Below, one piece after another: positions 55,398-62,441 of a DNA stretch of 64,000 nt (position 1 is its first letter; the number at the start of each line of letters is the position of its first letter). Below the pieces are notes generated by a model. The model was given only the letters and a program-made list of their open reading frames with translations. It did not search any database and was not told where the DNA came from. The stretch covers positions 930,001 to 994,000 of the forward strand of contig NZ_CM001441.1 in NCBI RefSeq assembly GCF_000244895.1, in the 5' to 3' direction. Origin of the DNA: Desulfosporosinus youngiae DSM 17734. Lineage in GTDB: Bacteria; Bacillota; Desulfitobacteriia; Desulfitobacteriales; Desulfitobacteriaceae. A program made the position numbers and the translations under genes.

Positions 55398-55427
55398 GTA
55401 TAATTTCCCTGTTAATGCCAGATAATA
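55398..55427 (+). promoter_or_regulatory. Possible SigG/SigF-type promoter of spoVAC
   Basis: GTATA (55398-55402), 16 bases, then CAGATAATA (55419-55427) loosely resembles a forespore sigma promoter, as expected for spoVA genes. The match is weak. Confidence 0.25.
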
Positions 55428-55465
55428 GAATTTATATGCGGTTGAAATGAAAGGAGGAAGTTCAG

Positions 55466-55933
55466 ATGCCTGACCAAACTCAGCAGAAGCCCTCGATCCC
55501 TGTAACTCCGGAAAATTATCAAACACTAACTCAACAATATACACCCAAGCCCACAATTGTCAAAAATGTTGTTCGAGCTTTTCTTGTAGGTGGTATTATT
55601 TGTACGATCGGGCAGCTTTTTATCAATTTATTTGTCATGCTTGGCTTGGCCCGCCTGGAAGCATCGACAGCGGCAACCGCAACGATGATTTTTATAGGGG
55701 CTTTATTAACAGGCTTAGGTATTTATGATGAAATAGGCAAATTTGCAGGTGCCGGTTCTATTGTCCCCGTAACAGGGTTCGCTAATTCTATTGTTGCTCC
55801 TGCAATGGAATTTAGACGTGAAGGATATGTAATGGGTGTTGGGGCAAAATTATTTACAGTTGCAGGGCCTGTTCTAGTGTATGGTATCGCCACCTCGATT
55901 GTCGTGGGTTTAGCTTATTTTCTTTTACACTAG
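55466..55933 (+). CDS. spoVAC: Stage V sporulation protein AC
   Basis: Membrane protein of the SpoVA channel that moves dipicolinate into and out of spores; SpoVAC is a mechanosensitive channel in Bacillus. 155 residues, a soluble N-terminus and about four hydrophobic segments. GIYDEIGKFAGAGSIVPVTGFANSIVAPA is the family core. ATG after AAAGGAGG. Confidence 0.95.
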   Translation: MPDQTQQKPSIPVTPENYQTLTQQYTPKPTIVKNVVRAFLVGGIICTIGQLFINLFVMLGLARLEASTAATATMIFIGALLTGLGIYDEIGKFAGAGSIVPVTGFANSIVAPAMEFRREGYVMGVGAKLFTVAGPVLVYGIATSIVVGLAYFLLH

Positions 55934-55977
55934 CGAATATGGAACAATAACTCCAACTAATGAATGGAGGGTTACTA

Positions 55978-56985
55978 ATGAACTCGAAACGTGTGGGAAA
56001 TCAAACGGTGGTATTTGCTAACCCGCCTGTTATCCTATCCTCCTATTCCGTAGTAGGTCCCAAAGAAGGGCAAGGCCCTCTCGGAAAAACCTTCGGTAAA
56101 GTATGGGAAGATGGTTTAAATGGTGAAAAATCTTGGGAGGTTGCGGAAAGCAAAATGCTTCAAGAGGCGATGCAGGGGGCTATGGATCAAGCCTCTGTTC
56201 AAAAGGAGCAAATTGACTTTATGATGGCAGGAGATTTGCTAAATCAAATAATCTCATCAAATTTTGCAGCGCGCCAAATGGCGCTGCCTTTTATTGGGTT
56301 ATATGGAGCCTGCTCTACAATGGCCTTAAGTATGGCGGTTGGGAGCATGTTAATTGACGGCGGATTTGCCCAAAATGTTTTAGTGGGGGTATCCAGCCAC
56401 CACGATACAGCTGAGCGTCAATATCGGCTGCCAACTGAACAAGGTGCCCAAAGAGCTATGAGCGCACAGTGGACAGTGACAGGAGCAGGCAGTGTGCTTC
56501 TCAGCAGCAGCGGAGCGGGACCGCGAATCACCTCAGCAACGATTGGAAAAGTAATCGACTTTGCTGTGAAAGATGTGAATAATATGGGGGCGGCAATGGC
56601 ACCGGCGGTAGCTGATACTATTCTGAATCATTGCCAGGATATGCAGCTCAAACCGGCAGACTACGATTTGATAGCCTCGGGTGATTTAGGAGCAATTGGG
56701 CTGGGCTTGGCCTGTGAACTCCTGAAGCAAAGCGGTATGGACACGGGCACCAGCTTCACTGATTGTGGGGTTATGATCTATGATGACAGCCAGGATTCTC
56801 ATGCAGGAGCGAGTGGATGTGGCTGTTCGGCTGTTGTTTTTGCCGGGAATATTATGCAGAGGATTAAATCAGGGGAGTTAAAGAAAGCAATGCTCGTTGG
56901 CAGCGGCGCACTTCATAGTCCAACGTCTTGTCTGCAAGGGGAATCCATTCCTGGTATTGGACATGCTGTTGTTATTGAGGGGTGA
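55978..56985 (+). CDS. spoVAD: Stage V sporulation protein AD
   Basis: Soluble thiolase-fold protein that binds dipicolinic acid. About 335 residues; GLYGACSTMALSMAVGSMLIDGG and CLQGESIPGIGHAVVIE are typical. ATG 55978 follows GGAGGG; the frame from 55960 adds six doubtful residues. Confidence 0.95.
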   Translation: MNSKRVGNQTVVFANPPVILSSYSVVGPKEGQGPLGKTFGKVWEDGLNGEKSWEVAESKMLQEAMQGAMDQASVQKEQIDFMMAGDLLNQIISSNFAARQMALPFIGLYGACSTMALSMAVGSMLIDGGFAQNVLVGVSSHHDTAERQYRLPTEQGAQRAMSAQWTVTGAGSVLLSSSGAGPRITSATIGKVIDFAVKDVNNMGAAMAPAVADTILNHCQDMQLKPADYDLIASGDLGAIGLGLACELLKQSGMDTGTSFTDCGVMIYDDSQDSHAGASGCGCSAVVFAGNIMQRIKSGELKKAMLVGSGALHSPTSCLQGESIPGIGHAVVIEG

Positions 56986-57003
56986 AAGGAAGGAGCGTAA
57001 CCT

Positions 57004-57366
57004 ATGTTTGAGATGATTATTCCGGCTTTCATCGTTGGCGGAACAATTTGTGTAATTGGGCAGCTGCTTATGGACTTAACCAAGCCTTCATTTACACCTG
57101 CCCATGTGCTGGTTTCCTTTGTTTCCGGGGGAGCGATTCTAGGTGCATTGGGGATCTACGAGCCATTAGTTAAAATCGGAGGAGCTGGAGCATCAATTCC
57201 CTTATCCGGCTTTGGCTATTCTTTAGCAAAAGGGGCTATGGAGGCTGTAGAAAAGCGTGGAATTCTTGGCGCCTTTTCCGGAGGAGTTGAAGCAACTGCA
57301 GTAGGGATCGCAGCGGCTGTCTTTTTTGGGTACTTAATGTCAGTTGCCTTTAAACCAAAGGGATAG
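57004..57366 (+). CDS. spoVAE: Stage V sporulation protein AE (SpoVAEb)
   Basis: 120-residue membrane protein related to SpoVAC, sharing the GIYEPLVKIGGAGASIPLSGFG core; third member of the spoVAC-D-E core set. Confidence 0.94.
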   Translation: MFEMIIPAFIVGGTICVIGQLLMDLTKPSFTPAHVLVSFVSGGAILGALGIYEPLVKIGGAGASIPLSGFGYSLAKGAMEAVEKRGILGAFSGGVEATAVGIAAAVFFGYLMSVAFKPKG

Positions 57367-57375
57367 CTGCCAGTT

Positions 57376-57411
57376 CTGATGTTCGTACCACGAACATCGA
57401 ACCACGAATAG
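57376..57411. repeat. CGAAC-family intergenic repeat (copy 6)
   Basis: gatgttcgt (57378-57386) and acgaacatc (57390-57398) form a perfect 9-bp palindrome, followed by gaaccacgaat. Lies between spoVAE and spoVAF. Confidence 0.6.
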
Positions 57412-57426
57412 GGGAGTTGCATAAAT

Positions 57427-58905
57427 ATGGATAATAATTCAAGCGAGAAGAACATTCCCGTCAGTAAGAATTATCAAGAAAACGTAGATTATCTCAATCG
57501 GGAATTGGGAGTACCTGATTGTTTTGATATTGTGCTTCGGGAAATGTCCATCGGCGGTAAGAAAGTGGCCATCTATTCGGTTAATGGTATGGTCAACACT
57601 CAGGTCGCCAGCTTAATTATCGATGCTTTAATCGACTTAGAACGCTCCGACCTTATTGTCAATGCCTTGGATAAACTAGTTAAGGGCCGGATTATTAATT
57701 TACAAGTATCCGAAGCCCCAACGATGGATAAAGTCTTATACTTCGTTTTGTCCGGCCCTATGGCAATCTTTGTTGAAGGGCAAGACAAAGCAATTATCGT
57801 GGATGCACGGTCCTATCCTGCCCGAACCCCCCAGGAACCAGATATTGAGCGTGTGACCCGGGGCAGCAGGGATGGATTTACAGAGACGCTGGTTATGAAT
57901 ACAGCTTTAGTGCGCAGACGTTTAAGAGATCCCAAACTGCGTATGAAGCTAGTTCAGGTGGGCGGGCGATCAAAGACGGATGTATGTATCGCCTATATTG
58001 AGGATATCACCAACTTGGATATGGTCAGGAAGATCGAAAATGATATTCAAGGCATAAAAATTGATGGAATCCCCATGGCTGAAAAAAGTGTCGAAGAGTT
58101 TATTTTAGGAAGTAAATTTTGGAATCCCTATCCTCGTGTTCGTTATACCGAACGCCCGGATGTGGCAGCCATTCATTTGCTTGAAGGGTATGTTGTTATC
58201 ATAGTAGATACTTCTCCATCTGTCATGATTGCTCCGTCCACCTTCTGGAGTCATGTTCAACATGCGGAAGAATACAGGCAGGAACCGATTGTAGGCGCTT
58301 ATCTGCGCTGGATACGCTTCTTAGGGATCTTTGCAGCGCTCTTTCTATTACCCCTTTGGCTGGGTGCGGCCCTAAATCCGCAGTTGCTTCCGGAATCACT
58401 TCGGTTCATTGGGGTTACGGAACCGGCAAAAGTCTCCTTACTGATACAAGTCATATTGGCTGAGCTTGGCGTAGATCTGCTGAGAATGGGTACAATTCAT
58501 ACTCCGGGTCCCCTGGGAACCGCTTTAGGTTTGATTGCTGCCTTTATGCTGGGAGATATTGCGGTGAAAGTGGGATTATTTACGCCTGAGGTTGTCATGT
58601 ATATAGCTATCGCCGCGGTAGGAACATTCGCAACACCCAGCTATGAGTTAGGCTTGGCCAATCGTTTAGCACGGTTGTTCTTGATCATAATGACAGGACT
58701 GTTTAATTTTATTGGGTTTTGGATCGGGGTTGCAGCAGTTTTCTTTCTTTTATGGAGGACAAAATCCTTTGGTGTTCCTTATCTCTGGCCGCTCCTGCCC
58801 TTTGATGCCAAGGCAATGAAAGGGATTCTGGTTCGTTCGCCGGTTCCGGTTAAAAATCAACGCCCAAGTATTTTGAAACCGCAGGATAAAGATCGTCAAC
58901 CGTAA
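57427..58905 (+). CDS. spoVAF: SpoVAF (GerA-family membrane protein)
   Basis: 492-residue relative of the germinant receptor A subunits. A soluble N-terminal region (about 1-280) with RVTRGSRDGFTETLVMNTALVRRR precedes about five membrane helices. In Bacillus SpoVAF amplifies germination. Follows spoVAC-AD-AE. Confidence 0.93.
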   Translation: MDNNSSEKNIPVSKNYQENVDYLNRELGVPDCFDIVLREMSIGGKKVAIYSVNGMVNTQVASLIIDALIDLERSDLIVNALDKLVKGRIINLQVSEAPTMDKVLYFVLSGPMAIFVEGQDKAIIVDARSYPARTPQEPDIERVTRGSRDGFTETLVMNTALVRRRLRDPKLRMKLVQVGGRSKTDVCIAYIEDITNLDMVRKIENDIQGIKIDGIPMAEKSVEEFILGSKFWNPYPRVRYTERPDVAAIHLLEGYVVIIVDTSPSVMIAPSTFWSHVQHAEEYRQEPIVGAYLRWIRFLGIFAALFLLPLWLGAALNPQLLPESLRFIGVTEPAKVSLLIQVILAELGVDLLRMGTIHTPGPLGTALGLIAAFMLGDIAVKVGLFTPEVVMYIAIAAVGTFATPSYELGLANRLARLFLIIMTGLFNFIGFWIGVAAVFFLLWRTKSFGVPYLWPLLPFDAKAMKGILVRSPVPVKNQRPSILKPQDKDRQP

Positions 58906-58942
58906 GCGAGGTTCGAAGTTCGATGCACGAGGTTCGAATTTG
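58906..58942. repeat. CGAAC-family intergenic repeat (copy 7)
   Basis: gcgaggttcgaagttcga and cacgaggttcgaattt are two near-identical units (GAGGTTCGAA twice) in the gap after spoVAF. Confidence 0.6.
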
Positions 58943-59017
58943 GTACGCCTTACGTCTTAAAATGTCATTTTGCCAAAAACCTTACGAATTGAATGTATAT
59001 GAAAGGATGCAAGTTTA

Positions 59018-60100
59018 GTGAGAATTGGGTTTCCACGTGCTCTATACTATTTTGATCACTTTCCTTTTTGGGCCGGCTTTTTTCATAGCCTGGATATCGA
59101 AGTAGTCACTTCGCCGCCCACACATCGTCAAATTATGGATCAGGGTCTAAAGAAAGCCAATGATGAAACGTGTTTACCTCTTAAACTTTTAGCAGGACAT
59201 ATTCAAGCCCTTAAGGATGTCGATTGGATTTTTCTGCCCCGTATTGTGAGTGTTGAGGCAAATACTTATACTTGCCCCAAATTTTTAGGTATTCCGGAAA
59301 GTCTGCTTCCTGCAGTACCCCAGGGAATGCCGGTTCTAACGGTTACGATGAACTGGAGAAAGGGTAAGCGTCAGGTACTTAAGGAACTGGACTTTCTGGG
59401 AGAGCAGCTGGGCAAAAGCAGGTCTGATATCCGCAAGGCCTTTAGCAAAGGTTTAGAGTGGCAGAAGAAGTATCAAGACTCTATGGGGGCAGGCTGGAAT
59501 TTTGAGGAAAGTATCCTTGAGCTTAAACAAGCCGCCAAGAACTCAGCAGAAAGTACTAAAGTGCCCGCCCCAATCCTATGGAAAGAACGACCCACTCCTC
59601 AGTTTCCTGGCGATGCTCAAACGACAGATCGTTTGAGGATTGCTTTAGTCGGGCACTCCTATTTAACCCAGGAATCTTATGCCAACCTGAACCTTCTCAA
59701 ACGACTTCGTGAGAAAGCGGACGTCGAATTAGTCCAAAATGTTCATCATGAAGAAGTCGAGAGTCATTTGCTGGGACTGCGGAAAAAGATCTTCTGGAGT
59801 CATTCCAAGCAAATCTTTGGTGCGGGCAATAAGTTTGCCGGAGATCAAAGGGTTGATGGGATTATTTATCTGACTTGTTTTGGATGTGGGACAGACTCAA
59901 TGGTACAAGAGCTGGTATCACGCAAAGCTCGCGAACATCATAAACCTTATATGGTGGTTACCCTTGATGAACACAGTGGTGAGGCAGGCTTAGTCACTCG
60001 CCTGGAGGCCTTTTTAGATATGGTTGAAAGGAGGAAGGTTCATGAAGGTTACGTTTCCGCATATGGGGAACGCTTGGATCGTGATTCAAACGCTCTTTGA
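59018..60100 (+). CDS. 2-hydroxyacyl-CoA dehydratase subunit-like protein (COG3580 type)
   Basis: 360 residues. Cysteines at CLPLK (about 48), CPKFLG and FGCGTDS are the candidate iron-sulfur ligands; the opening MRIGFPRALYYFDHFPFW is typical of DUF2229/COG3580 proteins. These relate to dehydratase subunits that need one electron from an activase. Substrate unknown. GTG start; its 3' end overlaps the next gene by 59 bases. Confidence 0.75.
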   Translation: MRIGFPRALYYFDHFPFWAGFFHSLDIEVVTSPPTHRQIMDQGLKKANDETCLPLKLLAGHIQALKDVDWIFLPRIVSVEANTYTCPKFLGIPESLLPAVPQGMPVLTVTMNWRKGKRQVLKELDFLGEQLGKSRSDIRKAFSKGLEWQKKYQDSMGAGWNFEESILELKQAAKNSAESTKVPAPILWKERPTPQFPGDAQTTDRLRIALVGHSYLTQESYANLNLLKRLREKADVELVQNVHHEEVESHLLGLRKKIFWSHSKQIFGAGNKFAGDQRVDGIIYLTCFGCGTDSMVQELVSRKAREHHKPYMVVTLDEHSGEAGLVTRLEAFLDMVERRKVHEGYVSAYGERLDRDSNAL

Positions 60101-61187
60101 ATCCCTTAATGTTGAGGTAGTGGTCCCTCCCTTCAACAGTAAAAAAACACTGAATTTAGGAACAAAATTATCACCGGAATCGGCATGCTTACCTTTAAAA
60201 TTGAATCTTGGCAATTATTTAGAAGCAGCAAGTGCCGGGGCTGATACAATTGTTATCACCGGTGGAATCGGCCCCTGCCGGTTTGGCTACTATGGAGAAG
60301 TGGAACGCCAAATCCTTCGGGATGCCGGCTATAACTACGAAGTAGTGACACTTGAGCCGCCTGATGGAAGTTTAATAGGGTTGGGCAAACGTATTCGCTT
60401 TTTAGCCGGATCGAAGAACTCCTGGCCAAAGATTTTTAAGGCTATGCGGTTCGCCTATTTGAAAAGTGTTGCTTTAGATCGGATTGAAGATTTGATCCAT
60501 GCAGCCCGTCCCAGACTTCCTGACCCTCTGCTTACAGAGAAATTATACGAGAAAGCCAGGGATCAGCTTGCTCAGACAATGACGGAAAAAGGGGTTAGGG
60601 ATACCGTCCGCTGGGTCCAAGAGAGCATTCGTGAACGGCAAGAAGCATCATACAGCAATTCGGGAGGTCCGTATAAACCTTTGCGGATAGGGATTGTCGG
60701 TGAGATTTACACGATTCTTGATCCCTTTAGCTCCGTGGGCATTGAAGAAGAATTGGGACGCTTAGGAGTGGAAGTCGATCGTTCTATTTATTTATCAGGG
60801 TGGGTCGGGAGTCATATTTTCAGAGGGCTCGCACAGGGCTATCGATCTATCAGATCTTATTCCAGGCATGCCAAACCCTTTCTGCCGCATTTCGTAGGAG
60901 GGCATGGGCTGGAAACAGTTGGTGCTGCCGTAAAATTCGCGCGGGAAGGTTATGATGGAATCATTCAAGTATTCCCCTTGTCTTGCATGCCTGAAATTGT
61001 AGCATCCAGTGTTTTGCCCCAGGTTCAGGAAACTTATAAGATACCGATTATGACGCTGATCGTAGATGAGCATACTGGGCACGCAGGTATACAAACCCGC
61101 TTGGAAGCGTATGTTGACCTGCTCGAAAGGCCCCGCCTTCTAAGAGAAAGCGCCAGAACAAGAGAAGGAGTGTTAGGTGTTGGTTGA
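60042..61187 (+). CDS. 2-hydroxyacyl-CoA dehydratase subunit-like protein (COG3581 type)
   Basis: 381 residues. Shares the CLPLK motif with its upstream neighbour and has further cysteines in GGIGPCRFGYYGEVERQIL and FPLSCMPEI, plus VDEHTGHAGIQTRLEA, which echoes LDEHSGEAGLVTRLEA in the preceding protein. The two are therefore likely paralogous partners. ATG 60042 follows AAAGGAGG; it overlaps both neighbours. Confidence 0.75.
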   Translation: MKVTFPHMGNAWIVIQTLFESLNVEVVVPPFNSKKTLNLGTKLSPESACLPLKLNLGNYLEAASAGADTIVITGGIGPCRFGYYGEVERQILRDAGYNYEVVTLEPPDGSLIGLGKRIRFLAGSKNSWPKIFKAMRFAYLKSVALDRIEDLIHAARPRLPDPLLTEKLYEKARDQLAQTMTEKGVRDTVRWVQESIRERQEASYSNSGGPYKPLRIGIVGEIYTILDPFSSVGIEEELGRLGVEVDRSIYLSGWVGSHIFRGLAQGYRSIRSYSRHAKPFLPHFVGGHGLETVGAAVKFAREGYDGIIQVFPLSCMPEIVASSVLPQVQETYKIPIMTLIVDEHTGHAGIQTRLEAYVDLLERPRLLRESARTREGVLGVG

Positions 61188-62211
61188 TGATAAATACTTT
61201 CTTGGTGTTGACGTGGGGTCTGTCAGTACAAATATGGTCTTATTAGGACAGGACAATACCGTGAAAGAGGCACTTTATCTAAGAACACAAGGACGTCCTA
61301 TGCATATTATTCAAGAGGGGATTAAACTCTTAAGGTCGAAAATAGGGAAGTCGGCTCAAATAATGGGGGTTGGAGCCACGGGTAGTGCCCGTCAGCTTGC
61401 GGCAACTTTATTAGGAGCGGATGTGGTGAAAAACGAGATCACTGCCCATGCTGTAGCAGCCTCAAGGGTTAATCCTGAAGTGCAGACCATCCTTGAAATT
61501 GGCGGACAGGATTCGAAGATTATTATTCTCAGAGACGGTGTTGTTTCTGATTTTGCCATGAACACCGTTTGTGCGGCCGGTACAGGGTCATTTCTTGATC
61601 AACAGGCCTCAAGATTGGGAATCAAGATTGAAGAGTTCGGTCCATTAGCCCTTGAAGCAAAAAATCCTGTGCGGATCGCCGGCAGGTGCTCTGTTTTTGC
61701 GGAATCCGATATGATACACAAGCAGCAGTTAGGACATTCATTACCGGATATTTTGGCAGGGCTATGTCAGGCCATGGTGCGCAACTACTTAAATAATGTG
61801 GGTAAAAACAAAGACATTCGAGGTCCCATCTTTTTTCAAGGGGGAGTGGCCGCTAACCCGGGTATATGTAAAGCTTTTGAAGACGAGTTGAGCCAGCCAA
61901 TTATTGTACCTAAAAATTATGATGTTATGGGTGCTTTAGGGGCGGCTTACCTGGCCCAAGAGAAAGTAGCATCACGCCCGGATTGCCGGACCCAATTCCG
62001 CGGTTTAAACTTGGGTGAGACCCAATTCCAAGCGAAAAGCTTTGATTGCACAGGATGTGCCAATCGCTGTGAAGTTGTAGAGATCACTCAGGATGGAGAA
62101 AGCCTGGCCCGATGGGGGGATCGCTGCGGCAAATGGTCGGCTGTAGGGGTGGCCGGCATTGCCCCGGGTACAAGTGAGGTAAACTTAAAGGAAGAACAAC
62201 AGGGAGCTTAG
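61177..62211 (+). CDS. 2-hydroxyacyl-CoA dehydratase activase-like ATPase (BadF/BadG/HgdC family)
   Basis: ASKHA-fold ATPase that would inject an electron into a dehydratase partner. 344 residues: GVDVGSVSTNMVLL, GVGATGSARQLAA, EIGGQDSKIIIL, the conserved Cys in NTVCAAGTGSFLD and in RCSVFAESDMIH (bridging [4Fe-4S] ligands). A C-terminal extension adds CTGCANRC. GTG start overlapping the upstream gene. Supports a radical-type enzyme with its two neighbours. Confidence 0.82.
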   Translation: MLVDDKYFLGVDVGSVSTNMVLLGQDNTVKEALYLRTQGRPMHIIQEGIKLLRSKIGKSAQIMGVGATGSARQLAATLLGADVVKNEITAHAVAASRVNPEVQTILEIGGQDSKIIILRDGVVSDFAMNTVCAAGTGSFLDQQASRLGIKIEEFGPLALEAKNPVRIAGRCSVFAESDMIHKQQLGHSLPDILAGLCQAMVRNYLNNVGKNKDIRGPIFFQGGVAANPGICKAFEDELSQPIIVPKNYDVMGALGAAYLAQEKVASRPDCRTQFRGLNLGETQFQAKSFDCTGCANRCEVVEITQDGESLARWGDRCGKWSAVGVAGIAPGTSEVNLKEEQQGA

Positions 62212-62284
62212 CAATAATTAATAGTTTAGCTGCAGTCTCATTAGCTTGGTTCAAATCCTAAGTAGAACGTGAAGAAATCATGTG

Positions 62285-62318
62285 ACAGAGTCCAATAAAA
62301 AGGGGCTCTGTTTTTTTT
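62285..62318 (+). terminator. Terminator after the dehydratase-like module
   Basis: cagagtcc (62286-62293) pairs with gggctctg (62303-62310) with one G-U pair, followed by eight T. Confidence 0.85.
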
Positions 62319-62375
62319 ATGGGCAACTGACCTTTCAATGTTCTTCTCATTACACACCATTTTTTAGTTTGATTA

Positions 62376-62404
62376 TTGACAGGGTATACCCATAGGGGTA
62401 TAAT
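62376..62404 (+). promoter_or_regulatory. Consensus SigA promoter for the metal ATPase
   Basis: TTGACA (62376-62381), exactly 17 bases, TATAAT (62399-62404): perfect in both boxes and spacing. A promoter this strong is usually repressed, fitting the operator sites that overlap it. Confidence 0.88.
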
Positions 62405-62426
62405 CTACCCATACCCCTATGGGTAG
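62387..62426 (+). promoter_or_regulatory. Twin inverted 15-bp operator sites (CsoR-family-like)
   Basis: TACCCATAGGGGTAT (62387-62401) lies between and into the promoter boxes; its exact reverse complement ATACCCCTATGGGTA (62411-62425) lies just downstream. The second is also part of a perfect palindrome ctacccata/tatgggtag (62405-62413, 62418-62426). TACCC/GGGTA sites suit CsoR/CstR-type repressors; no repressor gene is visible. Confidence 0.7.
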
Positions 62427-62441
62427 AAAGGATGGTGTAAT

